From Ruminococcaceae bacterium UBA3751 (GTDB lineage Bacteria; Bacillota; Clostridia; Oscillospirales; Acutalibacteraceae): a stretch of 45,509 nucleotides of DNA. Of the stretch, positions 32,548 through 41,557 are shown piece after piece. The notes beneath the pieces are model-generated. The model made no database searches and was not told the origin of the DNA. It saw only the letters and a program-made list of their open reading frames with translations. The position numbers were made by a program, and so were the translations under genes. Position 1 is the stretch's first letter; every line of letters begins with the position of its first letter. The DNA lies in the NCBI GenBank assembly GCA_002371215.1, contig DFGL01000077.1, positions 1-45,509 on the forward strand. The letters are read 5' to 3'.

Positions 32548-33942
32548 TCAAAAACCGAAGGGGTTCTGCCCTTTTACGTTACCCATCATTTTTTCAGCCA
32601 TTTCAGGGTTTTGCTGCATAAGACGGCGCATCTTTTTGCTCATCTTAGGACCTTTATTTCCGCCGATTTGCTTAACCATCTTCTGCATCTGTTTGAACTG
32701 GGAAAGAAGCTTGTTAACGTCTTCAACCTGCCTTCCGCAGCCTGCGGCAATTCTTCTTTTACGCGATGGATTTATGATTTCGGGATGAGCGCGTTCATCT
32801 TTTGTCATTGAGTAAATTATAGCTCTGAAACGGTCAAACGCCTTTTCATCAATATCCTCATCCTTAATCTGTTTTCCGATTCCGGGAATAAGCTTAATTG
32901 TGTCTTTAATTGAGCCCATTCTCTCAATTTGCTCAAACTGGTCAAGCAAATCGTTAAGGTCAAACTTATTCTTTGCGAGCTTCTTCTCGAGCTCCGCCGC
33001 CTTCTTCTCATCAAGCGCAAGCTCAGCCTTTTCAATAAACGAAAGAACGTCGCCCATTCCGAGAATACGGGAAGCCATACGGCTCGGGTGGAAGGTTTCA
33101 AGGTTATCAAGCTTTTCACCTGTGCCGACAAACTTAATCGGCTTGCCGGTTACGGCTCTTACCGAAAGCGCAGCGCCGCCGCGTGTATCGCCGTCAAGCT
33201 TTGTAAGGATAACGCCGTCAATACCGAGCGTTTCATTAAAGCTTTTGGCAACGTTTACTGCGTCCTGACCCGTCATAGCGTCAATAACAAGAAGGATTTC
33301 GTGAGGATGAACGGTTGCTCTTATATTTGTGAGTTCCTGCATAAGCGCTTCGTCAACGTGAAGACGTCCTGCAGTATCAAGAAAAACATAGTCGTTGCCG
33401 TGGTCTTTAGCATACTTAACAGCTTCATCGGCAATTTTTACAGGGTCCTCAGCACCCATTTCAAACACTGGTACTCCAACCTGCTCACCTACAACCTGAA
33501 GCTGTTTGATAGCAGCCGGTCTGTAAACGTCGCAGGCAACGAGAAGCGGTCTGTGACCCTCTTTTTTAAGTTTTAAAGCGAGCTTTGCGGAATGCGTGGT
33601 TTTACCGCTTCCCTGAAGTCCGCACATCATAACGACTGTTGGCGGATGATTGGCGATAGCAAGCCTTGCTTCATTACCGCCCATAAGCTCGGTAAGCTCT
33701 TCATTAACTATTTTAATAACCATCTGACCGGGAGTAAGGCTCTCCATAACATCTGCGCCTATAGCCCTATCGGTTACCTTTTTAGTAAATTCTTTGGATA
33801 CCTTATAGTTTACGTCGGCTTCAAGCAGCGCAAGGCGTACCTCACGCATTGCCTCTTTGACATCAGCTTCGGTCAGTTTGCCTTTTGCTCTCAGCTTTTT
33901 AAACGAATTTTCAAGGCGTTCGCTAAGTCCTTCAAAAGCCAT
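32548..33942 (-). CDS. ffh: Signal recognition particle GTPase Ffh
   Basis: Binds signal peptides of nascent proteins and delivers ribosomes to FtsY. The 464 residues comprise an N domain, a G domain with GLQGSGKTT (108-116), DTAGRLHVDE and TKLDGDTRGGAA, and a methionine-rich M domain with the RNA-binding SRKRRIAAGCGR. Full length. The final residues (MMGNVKGQNPFGF) are typical. It starts seven bases after ylxM. Confidence 0.98.
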   Translation of the reverse strand: MAFEGLSERLENSFKKLRAKGKLTEADVKEAMREVRLALLEADVNYKVSKEFTKKVTDRAIGADVMESLTPGQMVIKIVNEELTELMGGNEARLAIANHPPTVVMMCGLQGSGKTTHSAKLALKLKKEGHRPLLVACDVYRPAAIKQLQVVGEQVGVPVFEMGAEDPVKIADEAVKYAKDHGNDYVFLDTAGRLHVDEALMQELTNIRATVHPHEILLVIDAMTGQDAVNVAKSFNETLGIDGVILTKLDGDTRGGAALSVRAVTGKPIKFVGTGEKLDNLETFHPSRMASRILGMGDVLSFIEKAELALDEKKAAELEKKLAKNKFDLNDLLDQFEQIERMGSIKDTIKLIPGIGKQIKDEDIDEKAFDRFRAIIYSMTKDERAHPEIINPSRKRRIAAGCGRQVEDVNKLLSQFKQMQKMVKQIGGNKGPKMSKKMRRLMQQNPEMAEKMMGNVKGQNPFGF

Positions 33943-33948
33943 AGAAAA

Positions 33949-34314
33949 TCAATCCTCGCTTAAATATTCGGCAAGGCTTTTAATCCTTGCGGCATTTTCA
34001 TTAATCTCTCTTGAAAGAGAATGATTAAGGTTATAATTATAGATTTCATCAGCACATTTACTGATTTCTTCAAGCCCTTTAACGAGATTATTGAATCGCT
34101 CATAAAGATGAAGTTTGCTTTCCATATCAAAAAGCTGTACCTCAGCACGTTTAATAGCGTCTCTTACTCCCTGACGGGTTATACCCTCGTTTTCAGCTAT
34201 TTCGGAAAGAGAGAGGTCTTCATTATAATAAAGGTCAAGAAAATCGCGTTGTTTAGCCGTAAGCATCTCACCGTAGAAATCAAGCAAAAGCGGAACTTCA
34301 AGATTTTTTGCCAT
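33949..34314 (-). CDS. ylxM: YlxM-type helix-turn-helix protein
   Basis: A sigma-70 region 4-like small protein of 121 residues. The helix-turn-helix is DLSLSEIAENEGITRQGVRDAIKRAE (about 42-67 in pieces), followed by a coiled tail. YlxM sits upstream of ffh in most Firmicutes and is thought to modulate the SRP pathway. An ATG 18 bases upstream is in frame, but GGAGAGGG six bases before the second ATG decides the start. Confidence 0.9.
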   Translation of the reverse strand: MAKNLEVPLLLDFYGEMLTAKQRDFLDLYYNEDLSLSEIAENEGITRQGVRDAIKRAEVQLFDMESKLHLYERFNNLVKGLEEISKCADEIYNYNLNHSLSREINENAARIKSLAEYLSED

Positions 34315-34374
34315 ATTGCCCTCTCCTTTCATAGTTCAAAGTGTGTAAAGTCAAATATCTTTACAGCGGAACTT

Positions 34375-34403
34375 ATTATACATAAACGAAGGGACGTTGT
34401 CAA
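34375..34403 (-). promoter_or_regulatory. Consensus sigma-A promoter of the ylxM-ffh-rpsP operon
   Basis: A perfect minus-strand TTGACA (34398-34403), 17-base spacer and TATAAT (34375-34380), about 60 bases before ylxM. It is the strongest promoter in the window. Confidence 0.9.
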
Positions 34404-34493
34404 GTAAAAAAACGATAATTTTTTTAACAAAATTTTGCTGAAAACTATTGACACAATTTGTAGTATAATCCCCTGTTTTCACACACAAAAAAT

Positions 34494-34517
34494 GCTGCTC
34501 CGATTTAACGAAGCAGC
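34494..34517 (-). terminator. Terminator of the phosphoglycerol transferase gene
   Basis: GCTGCTCCG-ATTTAA-CGAAGCAGC (one mismatch), followed in the minus direction by ATTTTTTG, shortly after the stop codon. Confidence 0.85.
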
Positions 34518-34525
34518 AAAGAGTT

Positions 34526-36433
34526 TTATTTTTTCAATTGAGCCTTTTTAGTCGTTTTCAGTTCAACGTCGCCTGCGGCGTCCTCAAGCTTTTCTACCTG
34601 AAGGATTTGTTCGTTGTACATCTTACTTCCCATTTCAAGCTGTTTATTGGCTTTTTTAACGCCGACCTCTTCAAATATAGTCTTTTCTCCGCTGAAAAGG
34701 TTTGTACCGATACCGAGCCTGTTGCCCTCAATTTCACCGCCTATAGAGGCTACAATAGTCGGGAAGAAGTCCCAGTTAGCCCACTTTCGGTTTCTCGTTA
34801 CCTTTTCATCAGGCTTTCCGACTGACGGAGCAGGATTAATAATGCAGTTAAACTGAGTACGCTTGTAATCCTTGGTAAATCCTGCCTGTTTAAAGAACTC
34901 GGTTTCCATACTAATATGGTCGCCGATAAGAACAATAGTTGTATTCTCGTAGAACGGCTGAGCCTGAATCCACTTAATAAATTCGCATACGTCCTTATCA
35001 CTGTTCCAGATAGCGTTTGCATATTTAAATTTAAACGGCTTTTTCTTGCCCTTTGAAACATATCCGCCAGGACGGTGAGTATCAGCGTCCTCCATAGTGA
35101 AGTTAAACGGCTTACCCGTTTCGTAAAGCCTTGTTATCTCTTCCTTAGCAAAGGCGTAGAGTTTATCGTCTTCAAATCCCCAGTTCTTTTTATAATCCTT
35201 GGGAATGTAGCCGTTTTCCTTAGCGTAATCGTAATCAAAGAACTTCCAGTTTCCGTGGGTATCAAATAGGTACCTGAGTCCTCCGAAAGTACCGCTTGCG
35301 CCAATCATACAGGTTTGCTCGTAACCCTGCTTTTCAAGCATTTCGCCGAGCGTATAAGCGCCCGGAAGGAATTTACCGTCAGCTCCGTAAGTATTAATCC
35401 AGCCCGGAGCCTTCATAGGAAGACCTGTCATCTGATTAACCATGGAAGCGATTGACCATTGAGTACCAGTTCCCTTTTCAGGGCCGCCGAAATACTTATC
35501 AGTATCTGAGAACACTGTTCCGGTTTTTGCCAGCTCCGTAAGGTTAGGCATTAGATTTTCAGGCATAAAGCCTCCTAATTCCTTTGAGAGATAGCTGTTT
35601 TCCATTGACTCAAGATAAATATGAATAAGATTACGCTTTTTCTCAGGCCACTTGATATTAGCCGTTTCAGGGTCAACATAATTATCTTCAATAATTGTTG
35701 AATGGCGAACGTAAGCATTAAATACCATATTAAGCTTAAACTTCTGAACGCCGTACTGAACGCCGCTGACAAGACAAACGACAGCGAGAACAAAGCAGGT
35801 TATGCGCTTTGCAAAGTCATTAAACACTGCACGTTTATTTGAGTCTTTAAAAGCATAATAAAGCTTATATGAACCGAAAACTATCAAAGCGAACAGGATA
35901 GTAAGCACGAAGGTTTTTAGTATAGGGCCTTCAAATGCGTCAATATAAACGCTTGCCTCCGTTCCCTCGGTAGGCGAGGTCAGGTTGATAATAAGCTGGT
36001 CGCCCGTAACGCCGCCGAAAGCTTTTCTGCCCCATACGGTTCCCTCTCGTGCAGCAACGCCGAGGAAAAATACTAAAACAGTAAATGCTTTGAATATACC
36101 TGCGCCGATTTTATGCTTTGGTTCGTCCTTTTCAACCGTAAGTCGGGTGTTAAAAAACGCAATAAATACCTGCAGCAAAAAGCCGATAACAATCGCAGTT
36201 AAGGTAAAAATAACGTACGCCTTCGTACTGAATTCGCTTGTATCAATAAAACCTCTTAAATGAAGCGGTTTCATAAACAGCAGCCTGAACACTTCAAGTG
36301 AAATCAAGTCGATGCAAACAATATTTCGAATTATTGTAGTAATACAGTAACCGACTGACCTCTTTTTATTATAGAATGCAATTTCAAGCGCTGATATTAT
36401 AATTGCGATAACGCTTGCAATAATGAATAACAT
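34526..36433 (-). CDS. Membrane sulfatase-fold phosphoglycerol transferase (OpgB/LtaS-like)
   Basis: A 635-residue protein with about five N-terminal membrane helices (residues 1-230) and a C-terminal alkaline-phosphatase/sulfatase-fold domain outside the membrane. The active-site segment is GGPEKGTGTQWSIASMVNQM (about 310-330); the threonine would be the nucleophile. A later metal site is LIGDHISMETEF. The GTGxQWxIAxMV pattern is closer to MdoB/OpgB than to Staphylococcus LtaS, but either way phosphoglycerol transfer from lipid to a glycan or lipoteichoic acid is expected. It is a single gene with its own promoter and terminator. The lysine-rich C-terminus is probably a tail. Confidence 0.85.
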   Translation of the reverse strand: MLFIIASVIAIIISALEIAFYNKKRSVGYCITTIIRNIVCIDLISLEVFRLLFMKPLHLRGFIDTSEFSTKAYVIFTLTAIVIGFLLQVFIAFFNTRLTVEKDEPKHKIGAGIFKAFTVLVFFLGVAAREGTVWGRKAFGGVTGDQLIINLTSPTEGTEASVYIDAFEGPILKTFVLTILFALIVFGSYKLYYAFKDSNKRAVFNDFAKRITCFVLAVVCLVSGVQYGVQKFKLNMVFNAYVRHSTIIEDNYVDPETANIKWPEKKRNLIHIYLESMENSYLSKELGGFMPENLMPNLTELAKTGTVFSDTDKYFGGPEKGTGTQWSIASMVNQMTGLPMKAPGWINTYGADGKFLPGAYTLGEMLEKQGYEQTCMIGASGTFGGLRYLFDTHGNWKFFDYDYAKENGYIPKDYKKNWGFEDDKLYAFAKEEITRLYETGKPFNFTMEDADTHRPGGYVSKGKKKPFKFKYANAIWNSDKDVCEFIKWIQAQPFYENTTIVLIGDHISMETEFFKQAGFTKDYKRTQFNCIINPAPSVGKPDEKVTRNRKWANWDFFPTIVASIGGEIEGNRLGIGTNLFSGEKTIFEEVGVKKANKQLEMGSKMYNEQILQVEKLEDAAGDVELKTTKKAQLKK

Positions 36434-36538
36434 TTTAAATACCGTCCTTATATGATTTCTATATATGTAGTACCATAAAATGAGATAACAGACACTACTT
36501 TTTTAAAAAGTTAATATAAAATTCATAATTATTCATAA

Positions 36539-36568
36539 ATTATATGACACAAGTATTGAATTTGACAA
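36539..36568 (-). promoter_or_regulatory. Candidate promoter of the phosphoglycerol transferase gene
   Basis: Minus-strand TTGTCA (36563-36568), 18-base spacer, TATAAT (36539-36544). The leader would be about 100 bases; I see no known riboswitch in it. Confidence 0.55.
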
Positions 36569-36607
36569 ATCAATACAAAACGATACTTAATAGTAAGTAA
36601 TACTACT

Positions 36608-37411
36608 TTATTTTTCCGTTACTTTACTGTCCATTAAACTTGTAAAGTTTACAATGAATAAAACGATATAAGCAACCCACATAGGAAGGTTCTCGATAAT
36701 TGCATTTTTACCTACCGTAACAAGAAGAACAAGCATTAAAGCAAGCACGAAAACAAATACAGAGGTTAAAGCAATATATTTCTTTTCGCGTTCTCTACAT
36801 TTATGAACAAGAAAAATTACAATTCCCGCAGCGCCGAGAACGGCAAATATCAATGCAGTTGACCAGTGTGAAAGACATTGCAGAGTCATTATCAGGTCTT
36901 CGCCTGCAGACGGAACGTTAACCGTTACAAAAAGCGCGGCACAGCCTATTGAAGTACAGATAACTCCCGCAGTATTAGAATAATTATTCTTCCGATACAT
37001 ATAAAGAGTATTAGTAAATACGGAAACGCCCGAAAAAATACACCAGAGTTTAAACAACCACGGGTAATAAAGCCCCATCATAGAGGCTGTAAATTCAACC
37101 GGATTTTTAAGAAATCCGTAAACGGTTACGTATAAACACCCCGAAACGAGCGTGAAAATATTAAAAAATTTAATACCTTTAGTAATCTTTTCTGCATAGT
37201 ATATTTTTTTAATAAAGAAAGGAAAGAGTAAAAACAATCCTATTGACAGAACAACCCAAAGATAATAGACAGCAGCAGAAGGATACATTTCCTTTTCAAG
37301 AAGAGTGTTAGCCGTCGTGTATGTATCATAACGCATAAAAGCAAGCATCCATACTGCGTAAGCAACAGTCATAACACACCATAATGCCCTGTACACTTTC
37401 ATTTTCTCCAT
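36608..37411 (-). CDS. Membrane protein of unknown function
   Basis: I do not recognise this 267-residue protein. It has about seven to eight hydrophobic helices (e.g. VVLSIGLFLLFPFF, ALIFAVLGAAGIVIFLV, VFVFVLALMLVLLVTVG) with short, partly basic loops and no clear catalytic motif. AGGTGAC lies within the intergenic eight bases and the end of mutS2, so it is translated as the last gene of the maintenance operon. Function cannot be inferred from the neighbours. Confidence 0.75.
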   Translation of the reverse strand: MEKMKVYRALWCVMTVAYAVWMLAFMRYDTYTTANTLLEKEMYPSAAVYYLWVVLSIGLFLLFPFFIKKIYYAEKITKGIKFFNIFTLVSGCLYVTVYGFLKNPVEFTASMMGLYYPWLFKLWCIFSGVSVFTNTLYMYRKNNYSNTAGVICTSIGCAALFVTVNVPSAGEDLIMTLQCLSHWSTALIFAVLGAAGIVIFLVHKCREREKKYIALTSVFVFVLALMLVLLVTVGKNAIIENLPMWVAYIVLFIVNFTSLMDSKVTEK

Positions 37412-37419
37412 TTTGTCAC

Positions 37420-39789
37420 CTACTTTAGTTTTGCAACAGTTACTCCCGTATCGCCCTCGCCGAGAGTACCGAGACGGAATTCTCCTATATTCGGATGATG
37501 GCGCAGTTCCTCCTGAACGGCAGTTCTCAGCGCGCCTGTTCCCTTTCCGTGAATTATTCTGACTTCGCTCATTCCGTTAAGAATACATTTATCAATAAAC
37601 AAACCGAGTTTGCCGAGAGCCTCATCAACCGTCATACCGCGAAGGTCAAGCTCCGTTTTTAAATCCTCGTCAGCTCTTGAGGAGGTTCTGTAAAGGTTTC
37701 TCTGCGGCTTAACGTTTTTCTTTTTCTTTTCGGTAAGCATAATATCGGAAAGCTTAACCCTCGTTTTCAAAAGACCGGATTTAACGAGAATTTTATTACC
37801 GTTTATTTCTACAATCTCGCCCTCGCCGATTCCTCTTATAATTACTGCGTCGCCAACCGCAGGCTCGCGAGGAAGCTTATAATCCTCATCCCAGTTTTCT
37901 GCAATATAACGCGGGTTGACAAGCTCATCCATTTCGCCCGATTTATTTTTCAGAGCGCGCCTCGTTTTCTTTGCAATTTCGGTAATATTACTGTTATCCT
38001 GTTCTTTTTTCAGTTTTTCAAGCTCAATCAGAAAGTCGCTTGCCTGACGCTTGGCGCTCTCAATAAGCTTTTCTGCTTCACGCTTTGCCTTTTCAAGCTC
38101 ATTTTTGCGGAGCTGTTCAATCTTATCCTTCTCGCTTTGCGCCCTTGCCTTGAGCTTATTAGCGCTTTCAATAGCGTCAGCTGCCTCTTTTCGCTCGTCA
38201 TCAAGCTTCTGACGGGTTTCCTCAAGCTTTTCAAGAACGGACTCAAAATCCCGGTTATCACTGCCGACGATTCGCCTTGCGTTATCGATAACGGCATTAT
38301 CCATACCGAGCCTCTGAGATATTGCAAACGCATTGGACCTACCGGGAACGCCTATAAGCAATCTGTAGGTAGGGCTCAGCGTTTCAACGTCGAATTCGCA
38401 GCAGCCGTTTGTAACCCCTGCTGTATCAAGAGCATATGCTTTAAGTTCTGCATAATGGGTTGTAGCAGCTATTCTTGCACCCTGTGAACGGAGCTTTTCA
38501 ATTATAGATACTGCAAGTGCAGCACCCTCAACGGGGTCGGTACCCGCGCCGAGCTCATCAATAAGCACAAGAGAGTTTTCATCAGCCTTTGCAATAATAT
38601 CAATAATGTTGGTAATATGAGAGGAAAAGGTGGAAAGGCTCTGGTCAATACTCTGCTCATCGCCTATATCAACAAGAATTTTATCAAATACAGAAATCTT
38701 GGATTTATCTGAAGCGGGAATCAGAAGCCCGCACATCGTCATTAAGGTAAGCAGTCCAATAGTCTTGATGGAAACGGTTTTACCGCCCGTGTTTGGTCCC
38801 GTTATTACAAGAGTATCAAATTCCTCGCCGAGAGAAATATCAACGGGTACAACCTTATTCTTATCAATAAGCGGATGTCTTGCGCTTTTAAGATTAATAA
38901 TTCCGTCTGCGTTAACAATCGGCTTATTAGCTTTCATTTTAAATGCAAGGTGAGCCTTAGCGAATATAAGATTAAGCTGAATAGCGGCGTCATAGCTTGC
39001 AGTAATACCGTCGGCAAAAGAGCCCGCCTCTGAAGACAGCTCGTAAAGAATACGCGCTATTTCCTCGTTTTCCTTACCCTGAAGCATTTTAATGTCGTTA
39101 TTGGCTTCAACAACGCTTATAGGCTCAATAAAAACAGTTGCGCCGCTTGACGAGGTATCGTGAACAAGACCGGGTACGTTCCCTCTGTGCTCAGCTTTAA
39201 CTGGGACAACGTAACGCCCGCTGCGCTGTGTAACTATAGGCTCCTGAAGGAATTTTGTATAGTGAGGAGAATGAATCATACTGTCCATCTTTTCTCTGAC
39301 GGAAGCGGATTTTCTTCTGATTTTGCGCCTTATATCCGCAAGCAGCTCGGACGCATTATCCGATATTTCCTCCTCGCTGATAATACAGGAAAATATTTTA
39401 TCCTCAAGGTATTTATTAACGGTTATCGATTCAAACAGAAAATCAAGCGAGGTATTAACGCCGCTGCAATGCGAACGCCATTCGTAAAGTGTTCTGATAG
39501 AACGGAGAGTATGCGCTATTCTTAAAAGTTCCCTTTGACTGAGTGAGCCACCCGCATTCGCTCTCGCCAGCGGACCGTTAACGTTTGCAAGCCCTGAAAA
39601 GGAAGGTGCGCCGTAGCCTGAAATGAGAGAAAATGCGTCCTCGGTTTGTTTCAGCAGCCTGCACACCTCATAAAAATCAGTTACGGGAACTATATTTTCA
39701 GCAAGCTGAGCGGCGTCGTCGCAGGTCGCCTCTTCTTTCAGGAGAGCAAGTATTTTATCAAGTTCTAAGGTTTCATAATGCTTATTCAT
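37420..39789 (-). CDS. mutS2: MutS2 endonuclease/ribosome rescue ATPase
   Basis: A 789-residue MutS2. It has core and clamp regions, an ABC-type ATPase with GPNTGGKT (331-338), VLIDELGAGTDPVEGAALA and TTHYAELKAYA. A long coiled coil (about 515-610) follows, then a KOW-like segment, and a C-terminal Smr domain (about 714-789; LDLRGMTVDEAL and IIHGKGTGALR). MutS2 suppresses homologous recombination and, in Bacillus, acts on collided ribosomes. It is full length. Its ATG overlaps the recO stop (TAATG). Confidence 0.97.
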   Translation of the reverse strand: MNKHYETLELDKILALLKEEATCDDAAQLAENIVPVTDFYEVCRLLKQTEDAFSLISGYGAPSFSGLANVNGPLARANAGGSLSQRELLRIAHTLRSIRTLYEWRSHCSGVNTSLDFLFESITVNKYLEDKIFSCIISEEEISDNASELLADIRRKIRRKSASVREKMDSMIHSPHYTKFLQEPIVTQRSGRYVVPVKAEHRGNVPGLVHDTSSSGATVFIEPISVVEANNDIKMLQGKENEEIARILYELSSEAGSFADGITASYDAAIQLNLIFAKAHLAFKMKANKPIVNADGIINLKSARHPLIDKNKVVPVDISLGEEFDTLVITGPNTGGKTVSIKTIGLLTLMTMCGLLIPASDKSKISVFDKILVDIGDEQSIDQSLSTFSSHITNIIDIIAKADENSLVLIDELGAGTDPVEGAALAVSIIEKLRSQGARIAATTHYAELKAYALDTAGVTNGCCEFDVETLSPTYRLLIGVPGRSNAFAISQRLGMDNAVIDNARRIVGSDNRDFESVLEKLEETRQKLDDERKEAADAIESANKLKARAQSEKDKIEQLRKNELEKAKREAEKLIESAKRQASDFLIELEKLKKEQDNSNITEIAKKTRRALKNKSGEMDELVNPRYIAENWDEDYKLPREPAVGDAVIIRGIGEGEIVEINGNKILVKSGLLKTRVKLSDIMLTEKKKKNVKPQRNLYRTSSRADEDLKTELDLRGMTVDEALGKLGLFIDKCILNGMSEVRIIHGKGTGALRTAVQEELRHHPNIGEFRLGTLGEGDTGVTVAKLK

Positions 39790-40526
39790 TATATTAATCC
39801 TTTATAGAATTCAAGTGTTGACAGCCTTCCTTCTACTCGGGAAAGCAAATATTTTTCGCTTATATCATAGAGTATATCAAGGTTTTCCTCGCTTAGTTTA
39901 AACGAGAATATTTTTGTAATGTCTTCGGTAAAACAGATATACCGAAGAGCCGTTATAACTCCGAGAGGCGCCGTAAGAGCATTGTTGCGAAAACAATCTT
40001 TACAGTAGATACAGCCCTCCTCAATATCAAAATACATAGGGTCGCTCTCAAAAGTACCGCAACGGTAACACGCGAGTAAATTCGGCATATAACCGCCGAG
40101 GCAGAGCATTCTCATTTCATAAGCGGGTTTTACAATTTTTACATCTTTTTTGCCCTTGCTCAAAAGATGAAGAGCGTTCAGAACAAGGCGAAGCATTTCG
40201 TGAGACGGCTGTTCTTCAGAACCGAGATAATATGTAAGCTGAACAAAATACTGAGCAAGCGCGAGCTTTTCAATATCGCTGCGCAAATCAAAGAACATCT
40301 CAAGCGGTACCGCGTTATCAATAACGTACGCATCCTTACCCTTATATAGCTTAAACTCGCCGTAAACAAACAGCGAGGTTGATGATAAGTTCTGACTCTT
40401 GAACGTTTTCGCGCGGCGTACAAATGCTTTAACAAGACCTAATTCATCAGTTAAAAGAGTGACAAGTCTGTCACTCTCTCCCGTTGTCTGTTCTCTTATT
40501 ATCAAGCCTTTTACCGTTGTCTGCAT
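39789..40526 (-). CDS. recO: DNA repair protein RecO
   Basis: Loads RecA in the RecFOR pathway. The 245 residues comprise an N-terminal OB fold (TTVKGLIIREQTTGESDRLVTLLT in pieces), a helical domain, and a zinc module with CYRCG near residue 150 and CIYCKDC at about 170. The start is the ATG giving MQTTVKGLI; a 28-residue extension exists in frame, but its sequence is the out-of-frame reading of the yqzL-like gene. The first 56 bases overlap that gene. Confidence 0.93.
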   Translation of the reverse strand: MQTTVKGLIIREQTTGESDRLVTLLTDELGLVKAFVRRAKTFKSQNLSSTSLFVYGEFKLYKGKDAYVIDNAVPLEMFFDLRSDIEKLALAQYFVQLTYYLGSEEQPSHEMLRLVLNALHLLSKGKKDVKIVKPAYEMRMLCLGGYMPNLLACYRCGTFESDPMYFDIEEGCIYCKDCFRNNALTAPLGVITALRYICFTEDITKIFSFKLSEENLDILYDISEKYLLSRVEGRLSTLEFYKGLI

Positions 40527-40614
40527 AACTGTTATCCGATTTCTGCTCTGTTTTATAGTTAAGATAATCCTCAACGCTTCCGCTGATGAGAAATTTATCC
40601 CATAATTCATCCAT
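40471..40614 (-). CDS. YqzL-like small protein
   Basis: A 47-codon ORF behind a perfect GGAGGG six bases from its ATG. The start MDELWDKFLISGSVEDYLNYK matches the pattern of Bacillus YqzL (Trp and Phe in WxxF, SG.V..YL..K), which also lies between era and recO. The function of the family is not known. The second half is charged and overlaps recO in another frame, so its conservation is probably limited to the first 25 residues. It may serve mainly to couple translation to recO. Confidence 0.75.
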   Translation of the reverse strand: MDELWDKFLISGSVEDYLNYKTEQKSDNSYADNGKRLDNKRTDNGRE

Positions 40615-40620
40615 ATATAT

Positions 40621-40649
40621 CCCTCCGAGATTATTTTTACCTCAGAGGG
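40621..40649 (-). promoter_or_regulatory. Hairpin that includes the ribosome-binding site of the yqzL-like gene
   Basis: In the minus-strand RNA, CCCTCTGAG pairs with CTCGGAGGG over nine positions (one G-T wobble) across an 11-base AT-rich loop. The second arm contains the GGAGGG of the yqzL-like gene. It sits after the era stop codon, so it can control entry of ribosomes on yqzL-recO. There is no U-tract, so it is not a terminator. Confidence 0.65.
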
Positions 40650-40668
40650 TTAAATGATTATTGACAAA

Positions 40669-41556
40669 TTAATCCAAACCAAAATTATGGATTAAGCCCT
40701 CGCGGTTTCGCCAGTCCTCCTTAACCTTAACCCATGTCTGAAGGTTAACCTTAATTTCAAAGAAACGCTCTAAATCCTGACGCGCAAAGGTTGATATTTT
40801 CTTTAGCATTGAGCCTTTTTTACCTATTACCATACCCTTATGGCTTTCGCGCTCGCAGTAAATTGTTGCCTCAATATCAAGAATTTCGCTGTCCTCACGC
40901 TCGCGCATTTTCTCTATAGAAACGGCAATACCGTGAGGCACTTCCTTATCCATAAGGCGGAGAATTTTTTCTCTTATAATCTCCGCTGCAAGAACTCTTT
41001 CCGGCTGGTCGGTCAGTGTATCGTCAGGGAAGAAATGAGGTCCCTCTACGGAGAGCTTTTTCATTTCGTCAAGAAGCTCGTCTATATGCTCGCCCGTTGC
41101 CGCACAAACCGGCACGACGGCGGCGAAATCGTAAAGTGAGCTAAGTTTAATAATTCTCTCAAGCAGCTCTTTTTTATCAGAGAGCATATCGATTTTATTA
41201 ATTGCAAGAATTACCGGCACTTTCAGCTTTTTAAACTTTTCAATAAGCTCTGCTTCGCCCTTCTTTATCTCGCCCTTTGATTCCGTTACAAAAAGGCAGG
41301 CGTCAATACCGCCAAGACTGTCACCGACAGCCTTATACATCTTTTCACCGAGCTTATTATGGGGCTTATGATAGCCCGGTGTATCGGTAAAAACGAGCTG
41401 AGTTTCACCGTCGGTTAAAACGCCCATAATTTTAGTACGGGTTGTCTGCGGCTTTGATGAAACTATAGCTATCTTTTGCCCGAGAAGCTTATTAAGTATC
41501 GACGACTTACCTACATTCGGGCAGCCGACAATTGCAATAAAAGCATTTTTTGTCAT
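40669..41556 (-). CDS. era: GTPase Era
   Basis: An essential GTPase for 30S assembly, 295 residues. The G1 motif is GCPNVGKS (10-17), with TTRTKIMGV, DTPGYHKP and NKIDML. The C-terminal KH domain is at about 205-285 (GKKGSMLKKI). Full length. It starts one base after the ybeY stop (TAAAATG). Confidence 0.98.
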   Translation of the reverse strand: MTKNAFIAIVGCPNVGKSSILNKLLGQKIAIVSSKPQTTRTKIMGVLTDGETQLVFTDTPGYHKPHNKLGEKMYKAVGDSLGGIDACLFVTESKGEIKKGEAELIEKFKKLKVPVILAINKIDMLSDKKELLERIIKLSSLYDFAAVVPVCAATGEHIDELLDEMKKLSVEGPHFFPDDTLTDQPERVLAAEIIREKILRLMDKEVPHGIAVSIEKMREREDSEILDIEATIYCERESHKGMVIGKKGSMLKKISTFARQDLERFFEIKVNLQTWVKVKEDWRNREGLIHNFGLD

Positions 41557-41557
41557 T

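Noticed and set aside
32929..33576. A 215-codon open frame antisense to ffh
   Set aside because: It lies wholly inside ffh on the other strand, with a low-complexity Leu/Lys/Phe-rich translation typical of shadow frames.
34448..34469. Plus-strand TTGACA and TATAAT close together
   Set aside because: The spacer is only 10 bases and no plus-strand gene follows. The minus-strand consensus promoter at 34375-34403 explains the region.
36560..36607. ACTTA-ATAG-TAAGT hairpin as terminator for the membrane-protein gene
   Set aside because: The short AT-rich stem and weak T-tract are not convincing.
36434..36607. Riboswitch in the leader of the phosphoglycerol transferase gene
   Set aside because: The leader is AT-rich, with no conserved aptamer motif that I can recognise and no terminator/antiterminator pair.
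40527..40610. N-terminal extension of recO by 28 residues
   Set aside because: It is the yqzL-like gene read in another frame. The RecO family begins at the internal Met followed by QTTVKGLI.
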